64,000 bases of DNA from Alteromonas macleodii (GTDB taxonomy: Bacteria; Pseudomonadota; Gammaproteobacteria; Enterobacterales; Alteromonadaceae), in NCBI RefSeq assembly GCF_903772925.1, contig NZ_LR812090.1:468593-532592 (forward strand). The letters run 5' to 3'. The notes beneath the pieces are model-generated. The model did not search any database. It was not told the DNA's origin and worked only from the letters and a program-made list of their open reading frames with translations. The position numbers were made by a program, and so were the translations under genes. Shown here piece by piece: positions 53,584 to 61,667 of this stretch (position 1 is the stretch's first letter; each line of letters begins with the position of its first letter).

Positions 53584-54654
53584 GTGAATACAGAAAACTT
53601 ATCAGGTACTACGCGAGCATCACTAATTGACTCTGTGTTCAGTACGTTCCTTACATTTGTTCCTTTACTCGTTGCTATAGCATTGGTTGTAAGTACACTC
53701 GTTACTCTACATTACCTTTTGCTTGCTAAACAAAGCCACCTTACCAGCGAGCAGAAACTGCCCCGACAAGTTGGAATGTTAGTACTTACTATCATTGGTA
53801 CAGTTGTTATAGCGATGACTCTTCCAGTAAGTGAAAGTACGCGAAATCAAGTTATCGCACTTATCGGTGTACTTATTTCTGGTGTCATTGCTTTTTCATC
53901 TACCACAATGGTGGGTAGTTTGATGGCAGGAATAGTACTTAGGGTAAACCGCCCCTTTAGGGTCGGTGACTTCATAAAAGTAGAAGGTTATAGCGGGCGC
54001 GTTACTGAAATGGGCTTGCTTGATGTTGAAATTCAGACGGAGAGCAGAGAACTAATTGCTTTCGCCAACACGCTTATGGTGAGTTCGCCTGTTTCGGTCA
54101 CGCGTGCTTCTGGTGCAATTGTTAGCGTGGATATTAGCTTAGGCTATGATATTCACCACAGTGTCATTGAAAAGCATCTACTTGCGGCTGCTGAAAATGC
54201 AAAGCTGGCAGAGCCTTTTGTACAGGTCATGGGGCTAGGCGATTTCTCTGTAAGCTATCGTATTTCTGGGTTACTAACCGAAGTAAAGAGCTTGCTGAGC
54301 GCTCGTTCAAGGCTGCACAAAGCTGTACTTGATGCCTTACACGATTCTGATATTGAAATTGTTTCGCCTAGTTTCATGAACCAGCGTCCTCAGGCCGATG
54401 GTTTGAAAATGATTGCTAAATCTCCCAGCCAAACCACTAAAGAAGAAGCGTCTCCAGAAGACGTGATTTTTGACAAGGCTGAAGAAGCGGAGCAAAAAGA
54501 AAAGAACAAAGAAATGTTAATGCAGACCATTGCCGATATTGATGCAAAAATCGCAGAGACCGACAGTGAAAATAAAGACGAGCTAAAGCAACAAAAAGCC
54601 ACAGCAGAAGCTAGACTTGCAACACTGGTAAAAACTAAAACAGAGGAGAGTTAG
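53584..54654 (+). CDS. MscS-family mechanosensitive channel
   Basis: A 356-residue channel protein. Three transmembrane segments occupy about residues 20-125; the pore-lining helix region has GVIAFSSTTMVGSLMAGIVLRVNRPFRVGDFIKV, followed by the beta domain (GYSGRVTEMGLLDVEIQT) and a cytoplasmic region. The last 80 residues are a highly charged coiled coil rich in Glu and Lys, absent from E. coli MscS. It starts with GTG 53584 after AAAGGA and probably shares a transcript with the GH3 gene. Confidence 0.9.
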   Translation: MNTENLSGTTRASLIDSVFSTFLTFVPLLVAIALVVSTLVTLHYLLLAKQSHLTSEQKLPRQVGMLVLTIIGTVVIAMTLPVSESTRNQVIALIGVLISGVIAFSSTTMVGSLMAGIVLRVNRPFRVGDFIKVEGYSGRVTEMGLLDVEIQTESRELIAFANTLMVSSPVSVTRASGAIVSVDISLGYDIHHSVIEKHLLAAAENAKLAEPFVQVMGLGDFSVSYRISGLLTEVKSLLSARSRLHKAVLDALHDSDIEIVSPSFMNQRPQADGLKMIAKSPSQTTKEEASPEDVIFDKAEEAEQKEKNKEMLMQTIADIDAKIAETDSENKDELKQQKATAEARLATLVKTKTEES

Positions 54655-54801
54655 TTTTCACTAACTTTTTTTAGGACTTGTGATATAAGCCTTAAGGGCT
54701 AAGTAAGTATTTACTTTAATGTTAACCCTTTCAATGGTCGCTAATCGTGCCTCCCGATTTTGTCTATCTAACAGCTTGTTAAATTAGCAAGGCTACGTGA
54801 G

Positions 54802-56268
54802 TTATTCTTGACGTCGTTCGATGTCTTCATAAAGTAGATATGGCTTTCTTTTTTCTCTGAACGCACTCAAACTCTTTTGCCAACTTTGGCGAATCTCAGC
54901 AGATGTTTTCCCGGTTTGGATTTGATTCCTTAGTGCATCAGTACCCGCCAATTTATCGAAAAATTCTGGGCGTGTGAAAAATGTTTCTGTAGAACTTCCA
55001 CTGGCGGTGGCAATACGGTTGTATTCAGAAAAGCGAGAATAGGCATTAATCAAGGTTTCTATTTCCAATCCGCTAACTGGTGAACCTTCTCTATTCTGTA
55101 ACTTAAGGCTTGAGTTTTCCAAGTCCATATATTCAGAGTCGATAAGATCAGCGCGGGTAAAAACGTGAGCATTTAGTAAAGTGTTTTCATGTTTAGGGTA
55201 AGGCGCTGCACTATTTGCTTTTACCAGTATTTGAGATTCACCGAATTCGATATTAGGGTGACCAACAAGCTGAAATGGGAAGTCAGTGCCACGGCCAATA
55301 CTGACATCGCTTCCCTCGAAAAAGCATAGCGTGGGGTATAGCTGGATAGACAAATCGTTTGGTAAGTTAGGACTAGGTGCCACCGGCAGGGAATAGTGCG
55401 CAGTGCGTTCATAGTCCTCTACCGGCACTACGGTAAGTTTTGCTTGGTTGTAGTTAGTTGCCTCAATATCTAACCAGCGCTCTCCCACGATCATTTGAGC
55501 AAGTTCACCTAATGTCATGCCGTGCAAAACGGGAATAGGGTGCATGCCAATAAACGATGAAAATGCTGGCTTTAGCACTGGGCCGTCGACATATCGGCCG
55601 TTAGGGTTTGGTCTATCTAGAACCACAACCTGAATGCCTTGGGCAAAAGCGGCTTCCATTACATAGTGCAACGTACTTAAATATGTGTAAAAACGTACGC
55701 CCACATCCTGAATATCGAAAACAATTATGTCGGTATTTTCCAGCATAGCCGTCGTGGGCTTTTTAGTTGCCCCGTAAAGCGAATGAATAGGTAAACCCGT
55801 TTTAGCATCAATATCGCTATTTACCTTTTCACCTGCGCCTTTATCCCCCCTAAATCCGTGCTCGGGTGACATAATACTTACTAGGTCAACATTACGTTGT
55901 AATAAGGCATCCACCAAATGCTGATAGGGTTGGTTTGCTTTTATCGTTCCTGAAGGACCAGTTATCTCGTTATTTCTAACCAAATCACCTCTAACTAAAG
56001 AGCTTTGGTTTACTACCAAACTAACTCGCTTACCTTCTAACAAAGGGAGGTATCTTGAATAGCGTTCAGCACCTACAGCAAGTTGATTGGCGTTTAAGTC
56101 TTCATTAGCCAGCCCACTTTGTTTTGCTTTTAAACTGTCACCATCAGTTGTATATACATGTGTAGATAAGCTGTTTTGCGCACATGAGGTCAAGAAGGAA
56201 AAACTGACCAGTAAGGTAAGCGCGATAATCAATGCGCTCTTTGTATGACGTGTAATATTTGTGCTCAT
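54802..56268 (-). CDS. DUF1343 exo-beta-N-acetylmuramidase (NamZ-like) lipoprotein
   Basis: A 488-residue putative lipoprotein (lipobox SFLTSCAQ). The mature part shows the DUF1343 pattern: YLPLLEGKRVSLVVNQSSLV, MSPEHGFRGDKGAGE, FDIQDVGVRFYTYLSTLHY, DRPNPNGRYVDGP, GMTLGELAQM and EGSDVSIGRGTDFPFQ. Characterised members release N-acetylmuramic acid from the ends of peptidoglycan chains. It follows murQ by 56 bp on the same strand, consistent with one operon for MurNAc use. Confidence 0.9.
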   Translation of the reverse strand: MSTNITRHTKSALIIALTLLVSFSFLTSCAQNSLSTHVYTTDGDSLKAKQSGLANEDLNANQLAVGAERYSRYLPLLEGKRVSLVVNQSSLVRGDLVRNNEITGPSGTIKANQPYQHLVDALLQRNVDLVSIMSPEHGFRGDKGAGEKVNSDIDAKTGLPIHSLYGATKKPTTAMLENTDIIVFDIQDVGVRFYTYLSTLHYVMEAAFAQGIQVVVLDRPNPNGRYVDGPVLKPAFSSFIGMHPIPVLHGMTLGELAQMIVGERWLDIEATNYNQAKLTVVPVEDYERTAHYSLPVAPSPNLPNDLSIQLYPTLCFFEGSDVSIGRGTDFPFQLVGHPNIEFGESQILVKANSAAPYPKHENTLLNAHVFTRADLIDSEYMDLENSSLKLQNREGSPVSGLEIETLINAYSRFSEYNRIATASGSSTETFFTRPEFFDKLAGTDALRNQIQTGKTSAEIRQSWQKSLSAFREKRKPYLLYEDIERRQE

Positions 56269-56324
56269 ATTGGCTAAACCTGAATCCCCTTATTGCAGTC
56301 CCTTATTGGAGAGAAGCGCCTTAG

Positions 56325-57320
56325 CTATTTACTTTCTACTACGGCTTTACGTAAGTAGCCATCGTTAGCACTTAGCTGTGCGGCTGCCTGCTCTGCGGTT
56401 TGCCCTGTTAGTACCATTAGAATGGCGACCTTTGCTTTGTTGTTGCATGCACTAAGCGCTGCTAAAGCGGCATCTTCACTACAGTCGGTAGCCTGCATAA
56501 CAATGCGAAGAGCACGAGCTTTTAGTTTTTCGTTAGTAGCATTCACATCTACCATCAAATTTTGGTAGGTTTTTCCCAGCTTAATCATAGCGCTGGTGCT
56601 AATCATATTAAGTACAAGCTTTTGTGCCGTACCCGACTTCATACGTGTACTGCCGGTAAGTGCTTCAGGGCCGACAACGGGGCATATGGCCGTGTCAGCA
56701 TTTTCAAAAATAGCTGCGTTAGGGCTACAAGCAATTGCGCCGGTAAAGCAGCCAAGGGAACGGGCATATTCCAATGCTCCACTTACATAGGGCGTGCGAC
56801 CGCTAGCTGAAATACCAATAACTGTATCGTTCTGCGTTAGTGATAAACTTTCAAGGTCAGTTCGACCTGAATTAAAATCGTCCTCTGCGCCTTCAACTGC
56901 GTGCTGAACGGCCTTCTCTCCGCCGGCTATTACACCCACAACCATTTCATCGGGTACACTAAAGGTAGGGCGACACTCAACTGCGTCAAGAATGCCCAGC
57001 CTACCGCTGGTACCTGCACCGATATAAATAAGTCTTCCGCCGTTTTTAATGCTGATAGTTGCGGCATCAACCGCTTTCGCTATTTGGGGTATTTGAAGTG
57101 CTACCGCGTTTGCGACTTTAGCATCCTCGGCGTTAAGGCGGGTAAGAATGCCTTGGGTACTTAACGTGTCTATATCCAAGGTATCGGGGTTTCTGCCTTC
57201 TGAGACGACTTTATTCAGTGATTTAGCTAATTCATTCACGGTGGGAGTATCAACTGCCGCTTTGTTTTTAATACGGGTGTTTGCGGGCAAATCTGAAGTA
57301 GAAGGGTTGTGCGAAGACAT
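56325..57320 (-). CDS. murQ: N-acetylmuramic acid 6-phosphate etherase
   Basis: Cleaves the lactyl ether of MurNAc-6-phosphate to give GlcNAc-6-phosphate and lactate. The 331 residues contain an SIS domain with YIGAGTSGRLGILDAVECRPTF (active-site Glu in the E-C motif), SASGRTPYVSGAL, and SGTAQKLVLNMIST, all MurQ hallmarks. It is divergent from alr with 188 bp between start codons and upstream of the NamZ-like gene. No MurNAc kinase or PTS MurP is encoded nearby. Confidence 0.96.
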   Translation of the reverse strand: MSSHNPSTSDLPANTRIKNKAAVDTPTVNELAKSLNKVVSEGRNPDTLDIDTLSTQGILTRLNAEDAKVANAVALQIPQIAKAVDAATISIKNGGRLIYIGAGTSGRLGILDAVECRPTFSVPDEMVVGVIAGGEKAVQHAVEGAEDDFNSGRTDLESLSLTQNDTVIGISASGRTPYVSGALEYARSLGCFTGAIACSPNAAIFENADTAICPVVGPEALTGSTRMKSGTAQKLVLNMISTSAMIKLGKTYQNLMVDVNATNEKLKARALRIVMQATDCSEDAALAALSACNNKAKVAILMVLTGQTAEQAAAQLSANDGYLRKAVVESK

Positions 57321-57508
57321 GATAAACCTTGAAGCGACGAAATGATTATAATAAGCGAGCGCAAAGCATAACGGTATTTTAAACCATAAGAAACCTTGCG
57401 TTAGACAGTCGTTTTTTCAATATTAATCCTGCGCCCTTAATGCGCTTCTCGTGGTACACTTCGGCTTTATATGTTTCCCCATTAAACATTTAAGGAACGT
57501 GTTTTTCA

Positions 57509-58585
57509 GTGAGCCGACAAACGCAAGCTATTATTCATGCTGACGCCATTTTACATAATTTCAAAGCCCTTGCCGCTTTAGCGCCATCAAGCCAATCTAT
57601 GGCGGTGGTGAAAGCTGATGCCTATGGTCATGGAGCCGTAAATGTGGCGCGTATTCTTCAGCATGTTTCTTCGCGTTTTGCTGTAGCTATTATCGAAGAA
57701 GCTATTGCCCTTCGCGATGCGGGAATTACCGCGCCAATTGTTGTTTTAGAAGGGGCTCATCAAGCAAAAGAGTGCCAAATGGCGTTTCAGCATAACTGCA
57801 TTTTGGTTATGCATTGTGAAGAACAGCTTGCATGGCTAGAAAAATGCCCTGAACAACAACGCCCCCACATTTGGTTGAAAGTAGATAGCGGTATGCATCG
57901 CTTAGGCTTTGCGCTTTCAAAAATCGAAGAGATTACTGACAAATATCGACATCTATTAAGTGATAACACGGTTATTGCTACACACTTTGCATGTGCCGAT
58001 GATGTGGATAACAGTTTCACCCATACTCAAATGAGTGGGTTTAATCAGGTTGCTGAAAAGCTGGGCTTACCTACTAGCGTGGCTAACTCTCCGGCTACGG
58101 TAAATTGGCCGGCAAGTCGAAATGCATGGAACCGGTTGGGAGTGGGCGTTTACGGTGGTGCTGTTTCAACCTCGCAAAACATAGATGTTGAAATGTATCC
58201 AGCCATGACCCTTCGCTCAAGCGTACTGGCTGTGCGAACTATACCGGCAGGCGAGGGTATCGGGTACGGGCAAACCTGGGTGGCGAATAAAACCAGCAAA
58301 ATTGCAACCGTAGGTATTGGTTATGCCGACGGCTACCCTAGGCATTGTAAAAACGGTACGCCAGTCTTGGTTAGGGGTAAGCGCGCTTATTTGGCTGGTC
58401 GCGTATCTATGGACATGATCACCATTGATGTGACCCATATCGACAACGTAGCTGTGGGCGATGAAGTAGAGCTGTGGGGTCAGAATGTATCTATTCAGGA
58501 AGTTGCAGCCAATGCTGACACCATCGACTACGAATTAATGACGCGAGTTTCTCAACGTGTACCGCGCATTGTGAAATACCTTTAG
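57509..58585 (+). CDS. alr: Alanine racemase
   Basis: PLP enzyme making D-alanine for peptidoglycan. The 358 residues have the PLP lysine in AVVKADAYGHGAVNVA, the ANSPATVNW and VGVYGG segments and a C-terminal catalytic Tyr region (GYGQTWVANKTSKIATVGIGYADGYPR). The frame opens with GTG 57509; AAGGAACG lies about 12 bases upstream. It is divergent from murQ. Only one racemase is seen in the window. Confidence 0.96.
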   Translation: MSRQTQAIIHADAILHNFKALAALAPSSQSMAVVKADAYGHGAVNVARILQHVSSRFAVAIIEEAIALRDAGITAPIVVLEGAHQAKECQMAFQHNCILVMHCEEQLAWLEKCPEQQRPHIWLKVDSGMHRLGFALSKIEEITDKYRHLLSDNTVIATHFACADDVDNSFTHTQMSGFNQVAEKLGLPTSVANSPATVNWPASRNAWNRLGVGVYGGAVSTSQNIDVEMYPAMTLRSSVLAVRTIPAGEGIGYGQTWVANKTSKIATVGIGYADGYPRHCKNGTPVLVRGKRAYLAGRVSMDMITIDVTHIDNVAVGDEVELWGQNVSIQEVAANADTIDYELMTRVSQRVPRIVKYL

Positions 58586-58622
58586 TTATCAACGCAATGC
58601 CAGTTTGAGTAATCTTTATACA

Positions 58623-58887
58623 ATACCAGTCCGCACAGATAATTACCCACTCAGCGAGAGTTAAAATGTTCGTAATCGCGGCGTGTTACCGCAGGTATAG
58701 TGGTTCTACATCAAGGTGACACAACAAAGAGTACGGGCATTTTAAACTCGCCCTTCGGGAAGGTCTGGCAAGCTTCCTAGCTACATTCTGGGAATTTGAA
58801 AGGGAACAGCCATTCCTGCATTCCCACGCTTTGCTAGGAAACTTGCCAGCGCCTTCTGAGTGGGCAATGATATGTGCGGATTGGTAT
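58623..58887. mobile_element. MITE-like element with 32-bp terminal inverted repeats
   Basis: Left end 58623-58654 (ATACCAGTCCGCACAG...) and right end 58856-58887, reversed, (ATACCAATCCGCACAT...) match at 28 of 32 positions as an inverted repeat. The 265-bp element has no coding capacity for a transposase. Inside it, CTGGCAAGCTTCCTAG (58767-58782) pairs with CTAGGAAACTTGCCAG (58834-58849), so the interior can form a long hairpin. Target duplications are not clear by eye. Confidence 0.72.
58767..58849. repeat. Internal inverted repeat of the MITE-like element
   Basis: Imperfect palindrome with arms CTGGCAAGCTTCCTAG and CTAGGAAACTTGCCAG (one mismatch) and a GGGAAT/ATTCCC core pair inside. It would fold into a hairpin in RNA or extruded DNA. 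Confidence 0.7.
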
Positions 58888-58890
58888 AAT
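58882..58890 (+). promoter_or_regulatory. Extended -10 promoter at the edge of the MITE-like element
   Basis: TGGTATAAT spans the end of the right terminal repeat and matches the extended -10 consensus TGnTATAAT exactly. No good -35 box lies 17 bp upstream. It points toward the 25-codon ORF at 59027. Confidence 0.45.
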
Positions 58891-58972
58891 TTAATAAAGC
58901 ACTATTCATTAAAAGAATGAGACTTTTACCCCTAATTTGGGCTTTACTGTTGTAGCTTAGTGATGGGATTGC

Positions 58973-58987
58973 GGCGAATATTTCGCC
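58973..58987. repeat. Short perfect hairpin GGCGAA-TAT-TTCGCC
   Basis: A 6-bp perfect inverted repeat with a 3-nt loop, located about 40 nt upstream of the start of the tiny basic ORF. It might affect the transcript 5' end or be an operator. Confidence 0.5.
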
Positions 58988-59026
58988 TCCAACTGTTCTG
59001 AGCATAAACTCATAAGTGAGGTTTGT

Positions 59027-59104
59027 ATGCGTACTTCGTTTTCTCGACCGAGAGTGAATCGTGGAGTAGTTAGTCGACCGTCAAGGCCTGTTCAAAAGAA
59101 GTAA
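59027..59104 (+). CDS. Tiny Arg-rich basic ORF (25 codons)
   Basis: ATG 59027 with GTGAGG seven bases upstream opens a 25-codon frame, MRTSFSRPRVNRGVVSRPSR then PVQKK. It has six Arg, two Lys and no acidic residues, with two SRP(R/S) motifs. A clear terminator lies 45 bp downstream, so the stretch looks like a self-contained transcript. No homologue is recognised. It could be a small RNA-binding or ribosome-associated peptide, or chance. Confidence 0.45.
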   Translation: MRTSFSRPRVNRGVVSRPSRPVQKK

Positions 59105-59148
59105 TAGGTTTGTTGTAGGCGTCAAGGAATACAAATAAAAGATACAAT

Positions 59149-59180
59149 AAAGCCCGGTTAGGTTTGCCTAACCGGGCTTT
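59149..59180 (+). terminator. Terminator downstream of the tiny ORF
   Basis: AAAGCCCGGTTAGG/CCTAACCGGGCTTT, a 14-bp perfect stem with a 4-nt loop and T-rich 3' flank. It may be bidirectional for the YitT gene. Confidence 0.88.
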
Positions 59181-59287
59181 CTATTAACTACTTATGTGCA
59201 CCGTTAAGTACTTTCAGCTTGCCGGTATCTGTTTACACGCTTGAGCTTTTAAACGTAAACGCAAAACCATAAGAACTGACTACCAAC

Positions 59288-60001
59288 TTAGCCGTTTTGG
59301 GCGCGAAGCTCGCTGTCTATGCTGTTGTGCTCATTGCTATCCACACGCTTCGCGTCAGCCTTTTTTGATTCTGTTTTAGCCTTGTCTGAACTGTCTTCGC
59401 CGAGTACTGGGAAGTAACGCTCAGGTCTATGGTTAAGCGAAATTACCATATTTAAACAAAACGCGGCGAGTATCGAGATAAGCACTAATGGCCACGAAAT
59501 AAAAAACAGTGCGCTAAGCAATATGCAGCTATCTACAGTTAACTGAAAAGTCCCAGCTCTGATATTAAAGCGTTGCTGTAAGTAAAAGGCCATAATACCA
59601 ACGCCGCCTAGGCTAGAGCTGTGACGGAACATCATCAGCATGCCTACACCAATTAAAATTCCGCCAAATACCGCTGCGAAAAACGGGTTAACGTGGCTAA
59701 TATCTACAAATGCCGGAATTTGCTCTGTTAACACTGAAACAGTGGTAACAGAGATAAACGTATTGATGGTGAAACGTTTACTAATTTGCGTCCAAGCTAG
59801 AGTATAAAAAGGTAGGTTAATCAAAAAGAATAACAAGCCGAAGTCCATGTCGAAAGCATAGGTACCTAATAGCGCAAGACCTGCCGCGCCACCTACCATT
59901 AGGTCTTGAGACTGAAAAAGATATACGCCAAAAGCAACAAACAAGCCGGCGCTTATCAGGGCGAAAACATCCTCGATGACACTGTGTTTTGTTTTTTGCA
60001 T
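59288..60001 (-). CDS. YitT-family membrane protein
   Basis: A 237-residue protein with six hydrophobic segments. Motifs of the family are GGAAGLALLG, INLPFYTLAW and the conserved SLGGVGIMAFYLQQRF. It lacks the C-terminal DUF2179 domain found in many Bacillus members, and instead ends in a charged tail rich in Lys, Asp and Ser. The function is unknown. It stands alone. Confidence 0.85.
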   Translation of the reverse strand: MQKTKHSVIEDVFALISAGLFVAFGVYLFQSQDLMVGGAAGLALLGTYAFDMDFGLLFFLINLPFYTLAWTQISKRFTINTFISVTTVSVLTEQIPAFVDISHVNPFFAAVFGGILIGVGMLMMFRHSSSLGGVGIMAFYLQQRFNIRAGTFQLTVDSCILLSALFFISWPLVLISILAAFCLNMVISLNHRPERYFPVLGEDSSDKAKTESKKADAKRVDSNEHNSIDSELRAQNG

Positions 60002-60234
60002 AAAAAAGAGTTTGCGTTAAGAAGACACAGCGTAATTATACGTTTACAGCACATTCGGTGACAGCAAGATGAAAAGTTAAGTCAGTACGATAAAAGTAAG
60101 AAGGTAAGTTTGCCTTTACGACTTTTAGCGCTTCGGTGAATAGGGTGTTGCGGCAATGTAAACGCTGCACCAAGGTGGTTCAGTTTTATAACTTGAAAAG
60201 CGCAATGCGCTCTTAATATTTGTAGGCTGTATGA

Positions 60235-60546
60235 TTATTCAACAATAGAGAACACTACAATATCTTGCTTATTAAATTCTACACTGCACTTCATGATTCC
60301 TAAGTGCAGTGGACTATATGCTTCAATTTTGCTGCCATTTGCTACAAACTCAGTATCCCACAACAATAAGTCTGCGGTGTTAAGCTGGCGTTCAACGCTT
60401 TTTTTTGACACCCCTGGCGTAAAGTTGTCGCAAAGAATAATGACCTCACGTCTTGCTTCAATCCAGTAAAAGGTAGTGGTGATCAACAGTGCTATCGCCG
60501 CTATTGCAACAACATCTGCAATAATAGAACGTTTCATGGCCTGCAC
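60235..60546 (-). CDS. Small membrane-anchored protein of unknown function
   Basis: A 103-residue protein with one N-terminal transmembrane helix (about 8-28) and a likely periplasmic part of about 75 residues with two cysteines (ILCDNFTPG and IMKCSVEF). The frame opens with GTG at 60546 after GAGGAG; an ATG three codons later is an alternative. Function and family are not recognised. Confidence 0.65.
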   Translation of the reverse strand: MQAMKRSIIADVVAIAAIALLITTTFYWIEARREVIILCDNFTPGVSKKSVERQLNTADLLLWDTEFVANGSKIEAYSPLHLGIMKCSVEFNKQDIVVFSIVE

Positions 60547-60634
60547 GTTTTACTTCTCCTCTACGTCTTTACTGTGAATGATAAAACCTTGTGATACAAA
60601 ATGCGCTATAAGCAAGGTGCACCTGTATAAAGTG

Positions 60635-61024
60635 CTATTCAGAGGTTTGGATCAAATCCCACTTATTGCCAAACTTATCTTTAAAGATGGCTACCGTACC
60701 ATAAACTTCTTCACGGGGAGTTTCTAAAAACACCACGCCTTTACTTTGCATTTCGTTAAAGTCGCGCCAAAAGTCATCGGTATTTAAAATTAAAAATACT
60801 TTGTCTGCGGCTTGGTTACCAATAAGCGCTAATTCAACGTCGTTTTTAGCTTGTGCTAGCAGCAAGCTGGCTGAACTGTTTGGCGGCGTTACTAACACAA
60901 AGCGCGAGTCTTCTCCGGTTGCTTTATCTTCAGTTAAGGTGAAATTTAAAACCGTTGTGAAGTACTCAATTGCGTTGTCGTAGTCGTCTACAAAGAAGGT
61001 AATCGCCGAAAGGTGTTGTCTCAT
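60635..61024 (-). CDS. VOC (glyoxalase-like) protein
   Basis: A 129-residue protein of the vicinal-oxygen-chelate superfamily with HLSAITFFVDDYDNAIEYFTTVLNFTL in the first module and VAIFKDKFGNKWDLIQ in the second. Similar small proteins act as dioxygenase-, glyoxalase- or resistance-like enzymes. Nothing nearby specifies which. No relation to the other VOC gene in the window beyond family membership. Confidence 0.85.
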   Translation of the reverse strand: MRQHLSAITFFVDDYDNAIEYFTTVLNFTLTEDKATGEDSRFVLVTPPNSSASLLLAQAKNDVELALIGNQAADKVFLILNTDDFWRDFNEMQSKGVVFLETPREEVYGTVAIFKDKFGNKWDLIQTSE

Positions 61025-61069
61025 AAATGTAGTTCAGTTCAAATTGGTTAAGTGAACTCGGCATACTAC

Positions 61070-61360
61070 CTAAAAGCTCACCGAGCTGAAATGCGGATTA
61101 TCAGTTATTGCATGAAGTTGAGCGATTTCATTAAGGGCAATATTTTCTACATTACCGTTAATGCGCATTTGTATACATTCTGTTGGCGCGTCACCGTGTT
61201 TATCTATAATTGTATTTAGTGCCTTGCCGTTTTTTAGTTCCCCACTTTTTAATACGGCGCTTACCTCAAGTTTATACATGCAGGCTATTTCTATGTAGTC
61301 ATAAAGCTGACAGGCTATATTCACAGGCTTTCCTATAGTTGCTTTTAAAGTGTTGCTCAA
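61070..61360 (-). CDS. rof: Rof (YaeO)-like Rho-binding antiterminator
   Basis: A 96-residue protein with the Rof pattern: VNIACQLYDYIEIACMYKLEVSAVLKSGELKNGKAL and a later VENIALNEIAQL. This aligns well with E. coli Rof (INCDDYDNLELACQHHL...LRLDKI), which binds Rho and inhibits termination. The conserved YDY-E-AC block and a beta-rich Sm-like fold are visible. Rho itself is in the same window but not adjacent. The name rests on alignment by eye. Confidence 0.82.
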   Translation of the reverse strand: MSNTLKATIGKPVNIACQLYDYIEIACMYKLEVSAVLKSGELKNGKALNTIIDKHGDAPTECIQMRINGNVENIALNEIAQLHAITDNPHFSSVSF

Positions 61361-61667
61361 ATTTTAGATAAGCCCTGGCGTTCACGGCAAAAACTTCTTT
61401 ATTTACCGTACATTCATTCCACTTCACTTTAAACATTCGACTGCCAATGTTTAAATGCCGCCGCCTATCGGGGCGGCGAAGTTTCTCAACTCAAATCACA
61501 GAAGTCAGACCTTAACAAATGATCTTTTTTTAAGGTTTGCTCAGTATTGTAAGTACTGAAGGATTTATTTTGGTGCACGAAACTCCTAAGCGCTTAAACG
61601 CCCCTTTACTCATTAGAGGCAATTTTTAGCAAAGGGTTCCCGCCAAAAATTCAATACAGGAACAGTA
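61361..61667. other. 307-bp gap upstream of the porin
   Basis: No gene is visible. A GC-rich hairpin GCCGCC-(10-nt centre)-GGCGGC occupies 61454-61475 without a T-tract, and a T-rich tract lies at about 61524. The porin Shine-Dalgarno AGGAAC lies just before ATG 61668. Confidence 0.4.

Noticed and set aside
58781..59005. A 74-codon minus-strand ORF across the MITE-like element
   Set aside because: Half of it is inside the terminal and internal inverted repeats of the element, and it has no recognised features.
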